Shown one piece after another: positions 24,377-37,499 of a stretch of 64,000 nt of DNA. The notes under the pieces were generated by a model that had not been told where the DNA came from, made no database searches, and was given only the letters and a program-made list of their open reading frames with translations. Location: positions 496,001 through 560,000 of the forward strand of contig VYZB01000281.1 of NCBI GenBank assembly GCA_013397455.1, read 5' to 3'. Origin of the DNA: Crotophaga sulcirostris. Its lineage: Eukaryota > Chordata > Aves > Cuculiformes > Crotophagidae. The position numbers and the translations under genes are program-made. The stretch's first letter is position 1. The number at the start of each line of letters is the position of its first letter.

Positions 24377-26240
24377 GGTGTTTATTTTTAATCTTTTGCC
24401 TTCATTTACAGCTTTTACCTGACATGGCTGAGAACGCAAGCATGACAGTTGAGTTCAGAGAGATTTTAGAACTCCAGGTTCAGAAAGTCCAATTTGCTGG
24501 ATGATGCTGATCTGGGAAACAACATTAATTTTTCATGCAGGACTGAGTGATGGAGTGGTGGTTCCGAGCACCCAGAGAAATGGGAAGAGAGCTGATGCAC
24601 TGAGAGCTGATGTGTCCTCACAGCACTGCAAAGCACCATGCTGGGGTCAAGGTGTTCCTACCACAGTTGCAAAGAGCTGTGCAAGAGGAGCAGATGCTGT
24701 TTCCCACTCCAGCTTGGTTTGCACAGGTTCAGTTCCAGGTGCCTCCTGCCACCTGCTCTGTCTCCATAGGAAGGGGGCCAACTGCTGTCTCTGAGGAGTG
24801 AGGAGGAGGCGGAGCAGGTGCCTTCAGGCCCGCGCTGTTGGTGAGCGTGGCAGCTCACACCAGCACACCTCTACTCTGCCTCACTCCTCTCACATTTAGC
24901 TAATTACCTCCTGAGACCACTCTGATCACAAGAAGCAAGGCTTACTACTGGGAGATTTTTGCTTTACGTACCCCAAACCTTCCCATCGCCCATTCTTGTC
25001 TTTCTCAAAACCAGTTCTTTGGGAAGAGACCCAATGTCTGTACAGGGCCTTCTTCCCTGGTGTCCTAGCTCTGGCTGATCCTTGGGCATAAGCACCACTT
25101 TCAATAATAATGCTGAATGAGAGGTAACACAAGTTTTCCTCCCTGTTTACTGTAATAAGTGCCACTAAAACTGAATTTATAGTAACAAATACAGGTGTTC
25201 CTCAGCTGACAAGTATCCACTTAATTCTCATTAGCTGGGAACAAGTATGGAATAGTAATCAGTATGTTAGAAATACCACAATTTACCTTCACTTATGGAA
25301 AAATTGCATATCTTGCCAACTGAACATAACAACCATATAAAATGCATCCATATTATTCAGAATGTACTGCCTAGAAATAAAACGTCAGGGCTTTGGTCCA
25401 AGTTGCTGAAGCACAATAATTATATTTTTTATGCAGATTTTCCATCTGATGTATTACAAAATATCATGTCTAGCCACAGTCTTTTAGAAGAATAGGAACA
25501 CAGAGAAACAATAGCACTTTAACTAGGTCAAGATTGCTAATCAGAATGTAGCAGTCATCACTGTGTGCAAAACAAACAGGCATGAAAGATCTGTATTTCT
25601 TATCCTGCAAGCTGTGTATTTGTCTTCCAGAACAGTCTTTTCCGTTCTGTTTTCTTTCATTTTTCTTTTTTTTCTTTTTTTTTAAGATCCTTTTCAACCA
25701 TGAATAAATTAACAATCACTTTATGTGAAATCTACAGAAATTTATGTCAACGTTTATTACCATGAAATGTGGAACAAAGCATAATGCAACCTGAGCTTTG
25801 GGAAATGCGACTGCTTAACTGATCCTATCCTGATGAGAAAGAAATATCAAATGCATTATAAATGTTGACAGGATGATCAGGCATGTAAAAGAGGTCATCC
25901 AACACCACTCTCCACGTTGTTTACCAGTTCCGTAAGTCAGCTTAAGGTATTAAAAACACATACTGTCTTGCACATGAAGCTCCTAATCCTTAAAAATGTG
26001 TCTGCTGCTGCTTGATTTGCTTTTAGAGATCAATAGCATAGCAGATTTCACCTCAGAAAAGACTGCTGAGAGCAGTCTGGTCCTGGTTTTCTGCCCTAGC
26101 ATTGCTTCCAAAACGGCTGTGGGAAGGTTTTGTAACTTCAATAGATGACATATCCATGCCCACACATAGGCTTTCAATACCTGTCTAAGCACCCATCTCC
26201 TCTGCAATCAAAAGTGCAATCAATGGAGGAAGACAGCAAC
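24377..26240. other. Intronic sequence without recognised genes
   Basis: AT-leaning intron with a T-rich low-complexity stretch at about 25650-25684. Nothing else was recognised. Confidence 0.6.
25650..25684. repeat. T-rich low-complexity run
   Basis: Alternating runs of T with single C interruptions ending in AAG. No function is apparent. Confidence 0.8.
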
Positions 26241-26545
26241 CATCACAGTATCACAGTATTACAAGGTTGGAAAGGACCTTTGAGATCATCCAGTCCAACC
26301 TATAACCCAACACTAACACTAACACCAACACCAACCCATCATCTAAACCATGGTACTGAGTGCCTCATCCGATCTCCTCTTAAACACCTCCAGGGTCGGC
26401 AACTCCACCACCTCCCCAGGCAGCACATTCCAATGGCAAATAACCCTTTTAGTGAAGAATTTTTTCCTAATATCAAACCTAAACCTCCCCTGACGAAGCT
26501 TGAGACCATGTCCTCTCGTTCTGTCACTGGTCACCTTAGACCATT
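26241..26545 (-). mobile_element. CR1 LINE 3' fragment (AACACY-UTR subfamily), longest copy in the window
   Basis: The plus strand begins with CACAGTATCACAGTATTAC, the reverse complement of a CR1 tail. The minus frame then reads typical CR1 C-terminal protein: [49 protein letters not shown] and a stop. The UTR has about four to five AACACY units against two to three in the copies at 9507 and 47032. It is truncated upstream near 26545 and lacks the RT domain. Confidence 0.92.
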
Positions 26546-29500
26546 ATCCAACCTTGGAAATTAAGGAAATATTTAGACTTTTTCTCTCTTCTTGTGAATC
26601 AGTGTGTCACACAGGACACTCTTACCAACTATTCAGCTGAGGTCTTCTGCTGGGTAAGTTACAGTGCACAGGACATAGAGTCATCACTTGTCAATTGGAA
26701 AAAAATCGATCTCTTCAGCATATTACTCAGTTGTGCTTCCAATGTCAGAGTCTACCAGTCAGAAGAAGGAGGGCCTGCTTGAACGAGAACTGCCTTCCAT
26801 CACTGCTTCAACTAGGACTCAACTAGGATTTGACCTGTAATAGCAACTTCTCCCTGCCTCTCCCCATCATGAACATTTACCCCATTAAGGACATAAAGTA
26901 AAAGCAGTATTTAATAGCCATTTTCAAAACTTTCCAGTTAAACATGCAGTTTTAGGATAGGCCAAGTGCACCCCACCAAGAGTTCGATCTGTGTGAGCAG
27001 AACACACAAAAATTTAGAGGATTTTGGAGACAAGCAACAACAATGATACAAGAACTTTGAAGAGAATGGACAACAGAGGGTACAAAGGAGATTGTGAGAG
27101 TTTGTATAATAAGACTTTAATAGATTAACTGCAGATCAAAAGGGTATTTAGCAAACTTGAACAGCAGTAGATTCAATCCCAATGAAATTACAAAATTTTT
27201 CTTCCAATGTAGATAGAGTCTGAGGAACTACATGACAGATCAAGAGCTCAGCAAGATCTAAGGAGGGACTGGCATTTGTTTGGAAATGGGAAGATGCTGA
27301 CTTAAGAAAGGTGATGATAAAATATTCAGAAGGGGAGGTGCAATATTAAACATCAAGGCTCAAACCAGTCTATGGTTCATGGGGACTGGCTACCGTTGTC
27401 AGTGGGCAGGAGAGGAAGAAGTAAGGGGGAAGAGTGGTGGCTTTTGTAGGTCTATTAAGACCATCACATACCTTCCCCTGATACATTTGTCAGTGCTATT
27501 GATGAGATGCTGCAAGGGTTTAGAAAGGACACATATGGCCATGTATCGCAACTCCTGTATTTCCAACGCTTTGGAAGCCTGGAAGAAAACTGTAAAAATG
27601 GGAGTAATATGACCAGTATCTAAATGTTTATTACTAATTGTACCCCTGAATTTCAGTTTTAGCCTGAAAATACAGGCAGAATGACAGAACAAGAATGAAT
27701 AGTAAGTGTCGGTCTGAGGCAATGGAAGATCATTAGAAGAAGGTTACAGGAACTTCGAATGCCTTATTGTCTTGGGCTAGTACATGCTGCCATTCAGGTG
27801 ATTTTTCATTATTAGTGCCATCTTGGTGGGAAGAATCCAAACCTAAGAAAATAGCTAGAAAGACTGAATGGAAACATTCAGAAACAACCACCCACTCAGG
27901 AAGCAATGCTCCAGGAGCTGGAAAAGGATCAGTGTGGATAGAGGGGACCAGGAGCAGTGTGAGCTAAGAAAAAGGCATCTCCAAGCTAAAAATCCCACCC
28001 CAACCATTCAGACACTGAAAATATTTCATAGCATTGAGTATCTATTAAAATCTTGGCTTTTACAAAAGGATTTGCTTTGGAAAAAGAATATGACATTGCA
28101 ATAGGGCTCATTTGTCTCAAGAGCTGTTGATTTTGCACCAGATGCCATCATCATATGGTTTAAAATGGAACACTGAACAGTGTTACACTGGTCACTGAAT
28201 AGGTAGGAAGAGTATGTGAAGACCAAATCTGGTGCAGGGAAGGGATAACAGAGGGAAAGAAAAAGTGAGAGCCATGCCTTGCCCTGTTTGTGAGCAACAG
28301 GCTCAAGAGCAGTGCCCTCAGCAGCCCTCAGATGGGCTGAGGAGATGCTCAAGAAGACAGTGCCAAGGCGGGGCTTGCAAACCTCCCCAGTGATGGGCTG
28401 ACACAGTTTGCATCACTGCAGCCTTTTAGCTCCTTCGTCCTGTCCCTCTGAGGCAAAGTCCTGCTGCTGAGCACACACCGTGGTTTGTAGCTTGAAAAGG
28501 CAATGTCGGTGACTAAGACAGTCAGTGGAAGTCCCTGCCACTGATGTTCATGTCTCTGCAGTCATCCAGCCTCCCAGGAGCCTTTGTACTGAATGCCATT
28601 ATCACAACTACAGCTTTCTTCAAGGAAACTGTTGATCCTAGACTCATCACTTAGTCCCATGAGACACAGTGGGATGCTAAGCAGTTGATGAAGATGCTTC
28701 TGGTAGTTCTGGACAGAAGCCCGTTCCCACTAGCTATGCATTACATCTCCTCTGGTGGTAAACCATAAAGGATCACCACAGGTATTTTCAGCCACTATAA
28801 TATTTTTCAGTGAATGGGACACAATTGGATTCATTACACTTGATGCTTCCTATATGCCTTATTTCCTGTGTGCACCAATCATTTGTTGAGTGAATTCATA
28901 CAAATAGAACCAGCACTGAAAAATAAGCAGTTCTAGGCCTCTGAAAGGTAAAAGACATTCTCACAGTCATTTTTTCCTTCAAAACAGCCTCAGGCCTGTT
29001 TCTAGAGCCAATTGCTACCCCGATTTTGAAAATTCAAAATGAGAAAAATACTCAGTTTGGCAATGACTGAGTGGAACAGTATGTCCTTCCTCATCACACT
29101 GTGACATAGGGACACACTCCTGTAAGACTGCACATGGGTACCACAACCATCACAAGAAACAACATTCCTTTGGCTACACAATGAAAATGGCTCAGTCAAG
29201 GACTCTAAGGATCCCTCAGCTACAACAGAGCTTTGTTGCATCAGTGCTGCATCACTCCTGTAGCCTGTGCCTCAGTGATGCACCAGGTGTGGCCAGAAGC
29301 AGAACTGTTCAGCTGCTCTGTTCACTTTGATCAGGCAGTCCAGGCACCTGGAACAAGTCCCCACCAAGAGACCTGCAGTGGAAATCCTCTGCAGCTGTAT
29401 AGCTGCATAACTGAGTCTCTTAAATTCCATCTCTGCAGACCACTAACACAGTAGAAACAGAGTTCATTTGATACTTGTGCATTTACGATGTTATTCACAG

Positions 29501-29560
29501 TAAGAAAACAAAAGTGTTGTGGCAGGAGCCTTAGTGGAGAGTTCCTTTGAAGACCCTTAG
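26546..29560. other. Intronic sequence without recognised genes
   Basis: No recognised gene. A purine-leaning segment at about 27000-27440 has only vague resemblance to old CR1/L3 3' sequence and is not called. A small tandem duplication (CAACTAGGA repeated) lies near 26808-26830. Confidence 0.55.
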
Positions 29561-29840
29561 GATCATAAAATCACGTAGCTGTGAAAGGACCTCTGGACAT
29601 CATGTGGTCTAGGCCCTGCTAAAAGCAGAGTTACCTTCAAAGCTACATCAGATGGCTCAGGACATTGTCCAGGCAAGTGCTGACATACCCAAGGATGAAG
29701 ACTCCACAAACTCTCTGGACCCCATTCCAGCTCCCCTTTTTCTCCTTATGGATGGTCAGCAACGCATGTTCCTTGCCTCTCATCCTTTCTGTTGTTCACT
29801 TCTAAAACAAGTCTCGTCTGTAACTGGAGAACTTTGAATG
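29561..29840 (-). mobile_element. Diverged CR1 LINE 3' fragment
   Basis: The plus strand begins with GATCATAAAATCACGTAGCTG, followed by AAAGGACCTCTGGACATCAT and then GATGAAGACTCCACAAACTC and TCTGGACCCCATTCCAG, matching the layout of minus-oriented CR1 (tail, UTR, then the SPSLE and WNRLP region in reverse). Many substitutions mean no readable protein. It is older than the other CR1 copies. The upper boundary is approximate. Confidence 0.75.
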
Positions 29841-30067
29841 TAGAGTGAATGGAGGAAATGTATAAATCTGACTTGTTCCCAAGTCAACAATATATATGAT
29901 GAGGGAGGAGGAGGAGATGAAAGCCATAAATGACAATGCACTTGAGAAATGTCAGTCTCCGTTTCTATGCAGATTCTTTCAGGGAAAGTATCAGATCAGT
30001 AGCTTTTAAATGCCCAGGAAACTGATTCTGCATCAGATGAATCCAAGTTGCTAAATAACGTTTTTCC

Positions 30068-30128
30068 TTAAGCCTGATCCAAAGTCCCTTGAGAGATTCA
30101 AGTCTTTAAATGGACTTTGCTGGACTTT
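30068..30128 (+). repeat. Relic of an old palindromic amniote repeat (GCCTGATCC type)
   Basis: Contains GCCTGATCCAAAGTCC, then a CAAGTCTTTAAATGGACTTT segment. The arrangement (GCCTGATCCAAAG, GTCTTT, then GACTT) matches the reverse complement of the relic at 33025-33083. Old repeats with this pattern are known to me from turtle and crocodilian DNA; the exact family name is not asserted. Confidence 0.5.
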
Positions 30129-31116
30129 GTTTCTCTCTCCTTGATTATAAGGTTCCATGACAAGGACTTTATCTCCACACTTATTTCTGAAAAATACCCT
30201 TCATGCATTTAGACACTGTCAAACACATTAATAACGAGCTCCATTTTCCAGCTAAATTCCAAAAGACACCGATGCACATTCAGTGCCCTTGAATAGAAGA
30301 CTTCTATTTAGATGCAAAAATAGGGATCCCAATATACTTTAGAAAATACGAGACTGGATAAAAAATAATTTTCCATTTTGAAAACTAATGTGAAACCTTT
30401 CACCTTTACAGCAGTAGTTAATGGTGACAGAAATCATTACAGTTGAAGGGCTGCACAGCAAACTGCTATATATGAAACTCTGGAGGTAGCAGACCAATTC
30501 CTAGTGGACAAATGACCACATCATTCTTGGTGCTAATTAGTTCCTTTCGCCCTTTGTATGCTCCCCTTTCTTAAATAAGCCTTAGTGAGGAAAATCTGGG
30601 TCAAATGTGCTCAGAGGGCACTCACCAACTTTCCATGCTCAGGAAGACCGACCAAATCCTTAAGATTATCAAAGCACTTCAGTGAAACTTTGCTTGCTTA
30701 TTATTTAGACTAGACTTGCTTTGGTAGATACATATTTATTTTAATTGATTTTGTTACATTCTCCAAGTGGAATTCAAACTCTATACATGCTGATATTTGT
30801 CTGCATACATGTCCTTCTCTGTGAGCATACACTGAAGCCCAGTGCAAGAGTAAGCCAGATTTCCTATTGCCGTAAACAGATGCAGCTATACTGACCTGTG
30901 TCAGTGTTTATTAAGAACCAGCCCTGGAGCCTGAAATCTGGATTATGAACCAGCATTTACTGGAAGTGCGTATTGCAGCAGGAACTTTTGTTGGATGCCT
31001 ATTGCAACAGACTCCTTGCTTCTTTTTAAAGTGTCTTTAGTGTTATGCAGGCTTTTACTAAAGGAACACAATGGAGCTGGCAGGAAAGCAACAGCTCCTC
31101 ACCATCTCAGAGCAGC

Positions 31117-31132
31117 AAAAAAAAAAAAAAAA
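31117..31132. repeat. Poly-A run (16 A)
   Basis: Sixteen adenines followed by CCAACCAAACCC. No source gene for a retroposed copy could be recognised upstream. Confidence 0.85.
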
Positions 31133-33024
31133 CCAACCAAACCCAGCAGCCCTTAAGGATACAGCACTGCTAGGTAACTAGGACAATGAATTAACAAGGG
31201 CTGACTTTTCCCTCCCTCTGTTTTCAAGGATAGTAAGTAACAAAATCTGGCAGGCTGAAAAGCCCCTTCTCAGTGGAGAGACACAAAGAGGCAGGGCTGA
31301 AATTCATCGTGTCAGTTTAAAAAGGCAGAGTTTTGCATTTACACAATATGCCCATTCTTGTTCTCCTTGACTCATGGAAAAATATTGAACATCGGACAAG
31401 AATGTAGGAATGTGTCTGGTGTCTGATCTCCACAAAAATCTAAACGCCGTTTGCATTCACATAAGAAACAAAGAGCGGCTGTCCAGGCTCCCTTAATGTG
31501 TTAAGAAAATAACAGTAGTGATAGCAATATCATTATAATAACAGCAGTAATATAATTTTTTGAAACTGGCTGTGTAACCAGCACAAATAAAGCATGAACC
31601 CAGGCGCTCCTGGCCCCTGATCCCAAACACATCTCGGCAGAGCTTTCTAGACCATTTGCCTGTCACAACCATTGCAAAGACTTCTCTCCACCAACTGCAT
31701 CTGAAGCCACTGTTCGTTTTCCCGGACAGCAGAGGTTAAAGTTTTTTATTGCTTTTTTTACTTTAGATGCCATAATAGTTGCAGTGCCTATATTCCCATC
31801 TATGGCAGACAGTCTGTGTGTCTGCCAACTGTCAGGCAGCCTATTCATCTCCAGTTGCCTTTTGCCTACTTTCTGCAGCAGAAGAATTTCCCTCCACTTG
31901 ATTTCATGTGCTCAAGTCCTGTTCTTGCTGATGTTTCTGCTGCTTGTTTTTAAACGTAGCCTGGCTTCAAGCCTGGGGGCCATGGGAGTCCGCAGCCCCA
32001 AAGAACCAGTGGCTCTTATATTGCGTGCAGCTTGCCAGCTGGCCAGCTATGGCCCTAGGTCTGGGGAACATCATACAGCTGGGCTTATGTGACTGGGGGT
32101 TGTTGGATACATGCAATTGTTGACTGGAGTAAGAGGGAAGCAATGGGATCACCATGGCCTGCACTGATAGGATGCTCTGGGATCCCCCGAAACACCCTCC
32201 TCCTGCTTGCCCCACGGCACAGCTGTGGAACCATCCAGGGCACGTGGTCTGTGTTGTGAGGATACTGGTACACCTCATGTTTGGCCATCCTGACCCAGGT
32301 GTTCCTGGAAATCCCCTTAAGCACCCGCAGCATCTTTAGGCACTAACATATCTCCAAAACATCCAATACTGTTATTTTCCTGCTTTACCAAAGCCTGCTT
32401 AGCAAATAGGACTGTGCAGGAATACACAATGGGCACGCTCCCAAGCCATAAAGTGTAGATCCTGTGATCACAGCCCTATGCTGTATCATCCTTTGCTTAA
32501 ACAAGTCATGATTCCATTTAAGAGAGTCCCTGAAAACAATGCTGATATCTGCTGGTTGTCTCTTTTTGCTCCCCCGTATGTTAGTGATCTCAGAACCTGC
32601 AGACACGCATATTTCCTGACCCGCAGCATGAGATAGTGACTCATAGGAGGTGGGGGAGGGTGAACAGCTCTGCCAGACCTTCTGACAGGGGTAAAATAGA
32701 TCTCTCAGTTGCATGAGGCTTGTCATATTGGTGTGTTTATTTTAATTTTTCCTAGGTGTGACCCAGCTTGTGGCCTCCTTGCCGATGCTGCAAGAAGTCT
32801 TTTAAAATTTCACTTTTAATTCTAACTCATAAGCATAAGTCTCATAGTTCTCAATTACCAAGCCCACAGTTATGGGTTGCTCTTCCTGCCATTAATGCTT
32901 TATGAAATTGCCTACAGAAAAGGAATGGCACCTTAAAATAACCTCCCTCACACATCCCAGCCAGGAAGCCCACAGCCAAAGGCATTTGCCCACCTCCTTG
33001 TTCCCCAAGGAGACCAGGTCTAGA

Positions 33025-33083
33025 GCTCCTGAAGTCAACAGAAAGACTGTTGTAGACATCAGTGTGTCTTGGATCAGGCCCCA
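33025..33083 (-). repeat. Relic of an old palindromic amniote repeat (GCCTGATCC type)
   Basis: The plus strand reads TCCTGAAGTCAACAGAAAGA, then ACATCAGTGTGTC and TTGGATCAGGCCCC. Its reverse complement shares GCCTGATCCAA and a GTCTTT-then-GACTT order with 30068-30128. Both are probably ancient copies of one non-autonomous element. Confidence 0.5.
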
Positions 33084-33377
33084 GCTACCCAAGAGAAGAG
33101 ATGGGCTTTGCAGCCCATCCAGATGGTTAACAGCTTTAACATACAACCACTGCCTTATTAAATCTACAGTAAATTAAATGAACACTTAAGACACTCAACT
33201 GAAAGTGCTATTGACTGTGGTAATTAAATCGAAATACCCAATTAACCACACCAGAATAGGAAATGAATATATCATGGGGCACCACGTTGTAGCGTTTGAG
33301 CCAATCAGATGTTGTCTGTACCTTAATTTTGGCTGAAATAATTTTTAAAGGGAGTTTATGATTATTTAGAGATGTGT

Positions 33378-33418
33378 TTATATAGCATATATGTGTATAT
33401 ATGTGTGTATATATATAC
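33378..33418. repeat. TA/TG dinucleotide-rich repeat
   Basis: Irregular alternation of TATA and TGTG units (TATATGTGTATATATGTGTG and similar). Low-complexity sequence, possibly variable in length. Confidence 0.85.
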
Positions 33419-36400
33419 AGACTCTTATTATACTATTATATTTAAGTCTTCTGTCTGGGCTTTTAGTCTTAATGTTGGCAGAGACATACTTTTAATTCCA
33501 GGTCAGCCACCATCTTCCAAGATAAACTCACACATTATTAAAACATCTAAATCAGAAGGATTACAAATGTCCCACAGTGAACGCTTTTTTCTTTATTAAG
33601 AACATTTACATGAAGGTGTCTGCAATTTCAAAGTCATTTTAGACTGAGGCCAAAGTGAATGTTTGGGGAAAAAAAAAGAAGAAAAAAAAGAGCCTTTTTT
33701 GTCTCTGTTTAGCCTGTGCTGTCAGGTCTCTGCCTGCTGCTCTAACCGCAGCCACCCCAAAGCAAAAGTTTGCCTTTAATTAAGGCATCTAAGCATTATG
33801 ATCTGAACCTCTCCCTTTCCTCCCCCTGCTTTTTATCAATTAGGAGTGGAAACTTTACCTCACCTACCAAGGTACATTTTCCCCAAATGCTGACAGATTG
33901 CAGCGATAAACATTCACTTCCCTCCAGGTGAGTCTTCTGGTGGAAGGTGCTCAGCCATCTCCAGTGACAAAGCTCCCAACTTGGAGAGGACCTGGGCTCG
34001 TCCACCACATCCTGCTCTCCCAGAGACGTGCAAGGCCCTGGCTCTCGTTTGGTCTTTGTTTGAAGGGGAATTTGTTCTCCACAAATTAAGAAACTGCAGC
34101 CTCGTAATAGCATCACTCAGAACGACAAAAGGCCAAACTGGGTTACAGTCACTCAACTCTACTGAGTTATTTGGGTAGTGGCAAGAGGAGTTATTTTTAA
34201 TGACTTCACATCCCAGCCTCAGACGCTAACCAGATAGTGTATATGAGCCTGCAAGCCTTAACCTTCATGTTAAGATCCAGCAGATCCTGAGAAAAGAGAG
34301 GTGTGGCTAGGGGAAGACATCTTCCAGATTTGGGGTTTTGAGTAGGCAACACATTTCCTTCTATTTCCTTAGCCATCTCAGTCACCCTTGGCATTGCCCC
34401 TGGCTTGCCCTGGGGTGGTGGCCCATTCATGCCCCGTGCTCCTAATAGCTTCAGTGTCTTGACACACAATGGACAAAGCTGAGTCAGGTGACCCCCCTTG
34501 ATGAAGCTGGACCCTGCATCCCTGCGGGACCACGTTCAGAGGGTCTGATCTGCTGTGCTACACACAGGTTGTGGAGCTGGAGAAGGCAGAGGTGACCCTA
34601 CCACGTTTCTACAGTGTTTCAGAGGTGTCATTCAGGTATCATTTCTGCAGGTCTTCGCTTCACTTTGGTCATGCCTCTATTTTGGCCACTTCCATATGTT
34701 TTCTGGACCAAACTGATCTCTTATTGTTCCTCTCTTCATAAGTGGAATTGCAGCCCCTGTGGCCCTCTGCCACTGTTTATGCTGGCAAAGACCAGTGGAT
34801 ATTGGCAGGCAAACTTGGATGGGATTCACAGTGAGAGGGTAGGGAGGGAAGAAAGGGCACACTGTGGCCCTCAATGTCTTCACTTGCCCTGCAGAGAGCA
34901 TGCACATTGCTAGATGGAATGGAGGTCACAGGTGGGTTGAGAGCTCTCCTCACTGCCCGGGAGACTGAGCTGAGGTAGGTTTTGAAATGCCTAGATCTGA
35001 AAGGTACCTAAGATCTTGTTTCTATTTATCTGACGACAGTTCTGAATATATCATGCTGCCCACTCAGCCTTGTGAAGCAGAGGTCATGCAGTCATGTGCA
35101 AGATGTCTGCTGGAACAGAGATGCTTGAGCTTCAAGATGCAAAGACAAGCTCGAGTAGCAGGGCGAAGCTGCACTGCTTTGACCATCCTTCCTTCACTCT
35201 ACTGCAGAGAGAGGCAGGAGAAATGAGGCCTCTGTTTATCAAGGTGGCCCACCTTTATGCCTGTGAGATGTCCAATTAAACCAACTCTGATGGAAGTCAA
35301 CAGAAAACTCATATTGGGTCCTGAGGCCAGTCCTTGCTGCATCAAAGCCTAAAAGAAGAACCTGGCCCAGGCTGCCTGGCTACTACTCAAAATGGCTCTT
35401 ACTTATAAAGAACAAATTGTAAGTTCTCATGTAATGTCTCTGGCAGAATCCAAACTTGTAAAAGAAAAGCCTGTAAACATCATTCCCACTCAGAAACTGT
35501 GCAGTGTTATTTTCTGACCCCGATGCACTTTGACACATCACAGAACTACGCAGGGTGAATCTCACCCTGCCAGTTCTGAATGACAAATTTCAAAAGGTTT
35601 CTCTCCTTTTCTTTCCCTCGCTGCTTAATACAAAGAAATGTCTCATTTTGTTCATGTGAATCCAAAAGGATGACATACAGCTTAGAAATGACTTCAAGTA
35701 CAACAGGGGGATTATAAGCAAAAGCAGTTCATAAGCTCCAATTCTGCCTTTACCTGCTGGGAAAGTAGCAGCAAGGAGCAGGTCCTTGAGCTGCAGTCCC
35801 CTCCACTGAGCCCCAGGGGTGTGTGTGAGGGATTTGTTTACATGCTGCAGGAACAAAGTCATGCCATGGAAATTCTTCAAATGGCTTTGCTGATTTTCAC
35901 TTTTGCATTTTCCAGCTCTTTGTTGAAAGGAAGAACAGCTTCTCCGAACCTGAATTCTTGTCTGCTGGTGGATTATTTATTAAACAGCGATGGTAGGCTG
36001 AAGCTGTTTTCACTTAAGAACAGTTCGTTCAAAGCCTAACGGAGAAGCAGAGTTACCATAGTTACCTGAGCAAGCCCTCAGCACAGCACAGTTCTGTCTT
36101 ACAACCCAAGAGTTTAGGTCAACTTGCAAGTTTGTCAGACGAAGCTTAATGATTTGCTATTTCATGCAAGTGAATTGCATTTCTCAAGGGAGAAGGTGGC
36201 GTGCAAACCATGGATGGAATTGCCCCTACTGATTTTTTTTTGCGGGTCCAAGAAGCCCGTAGGGTTCACACCAGCTGGAAATTCTGCAGGGTATCTGGAC
36301 AGCTGGGGAGGAGTTTGGAGTAAAAACACATTTTGATCTTGGCACTGGTTTCAGCCGTCCAATCCAGCCCATCATTAACAGCTCCTGTACAGCACTGCTC

Positions 36401-37319
36401 TTCCTCTAGGGGCTGTAAAAATGAACAAAACCTTTGTTCAACCTAAACTTCCTTTCCTTGTCTGCCGTTCCTGCAGACTTTCCATTCTAGCGGTCCTATT
36501 GTTTCACTTGGAAATGTCAGAGAGCTGCACAGCATGCCCATTTTATAAGGAATATATTCCATTTTAGGAGGCCAAAATCGTACACTGTGTTGTTCCACAA
36601 TTAATTTACTTGAAACTTGCTTGGGCTCGCTATGGTTTGTCTGAAATGGTCTTCCTTTTTTCTTTCTTTTTTTCTTGTTTTAGGCCCCTGCATCTGTATT
36701 TTGATTGGTAGTTACCACAGGCACTTGCTTTGCACCTGAAGAAATAGGACAGCTGAGGACAAGATGAGCTCCTTTGTGCCAGCCCATTTTGGACACTGGG
36801 CATCTCAATGAATGGACATTTTGCTTTTGAACATCTCTTACTGGAAGTGGCAAAAAAAGAGTAAATACCCTGATTGTATCATCTGTTAAGTGGGTCATTC
36901 CCTCAAAGGGGACTGGAAAAACTGCCGTCCTTCTCACAGTTTCCTTCAGTTCTCCTTGCTGCAGTGTTGGAGAGAGCAAAAGGGCGCAGAATGTGCATAG
37001 AGATTTAATTTTCCTGAGAACCTGGTGAAATTGGGCAATCCACGAACTGGCAGTCCTGCATCACCACAGTGCCTAGGTTTCTATACTACTCTGTCTTTTT
37101 CTCCTCTCAGCTTCTGATCACGGTTTCAGATGTAAGTACATCCCTGCTAATCAGCACAATTGCAATTTATTTAGGAAGTGGGTGATGCACAGTAAAGAGT
37201 GGCCACATACACTGGCCACTTCTGTCATTAATAGCTTAAATTTGGTGAGAACACATTGGTGGGTCTTGCTAAGGGGCTGTGATGTGGGTTGGATAATGTT
37301 GCTGACCTGGGGCCAGAGA

Positions 37320-37425
37320 CTCAGAGGGATTTAGGCCCCTAAATCCTACTCAAAATCAATGGGGATTAGGTGTCAAAGCTGAGCAGCTGTCTAAACTCCT
37401 CTGGAAGATCTGAGGCTGAGTTATA
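37320..37425. repeat. Possible old palindromic repeat relic
   Basis: GATTTAGG at 37328-37335 and CCTAAATC at 37338-37345 are perfect inverted arms around CC. They are followed by CAAAATCAATGGGGATTAGG and later GGAAGATCTGAGGC. This resembles old amniote repeats built around TTAGGCxCCTAA and TCAATGGGAGTTAGG motifs. Family assignment is tentative. Confidence 0.4.
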
Positions 37426-37499
37426 AGGTGCCCACTCAAGCAGTCCAGCTCGTCTCCATTTCTCTTTCTAACCAGTATGGTTGACACCCACTTTAGAAG

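Noticed and set aside
27000..27440. Possible additional CR1/L3 relic
   Set aside because: Only vague purine-rich resemblance, without a run of ordered landmarks. A profile search would be needed.
31117..31140. Poly-A as the tail of a processed pseudogene
   Set aside because: No recognisable coding or RNA sequence precedes it, and no flanking duplication was seen.
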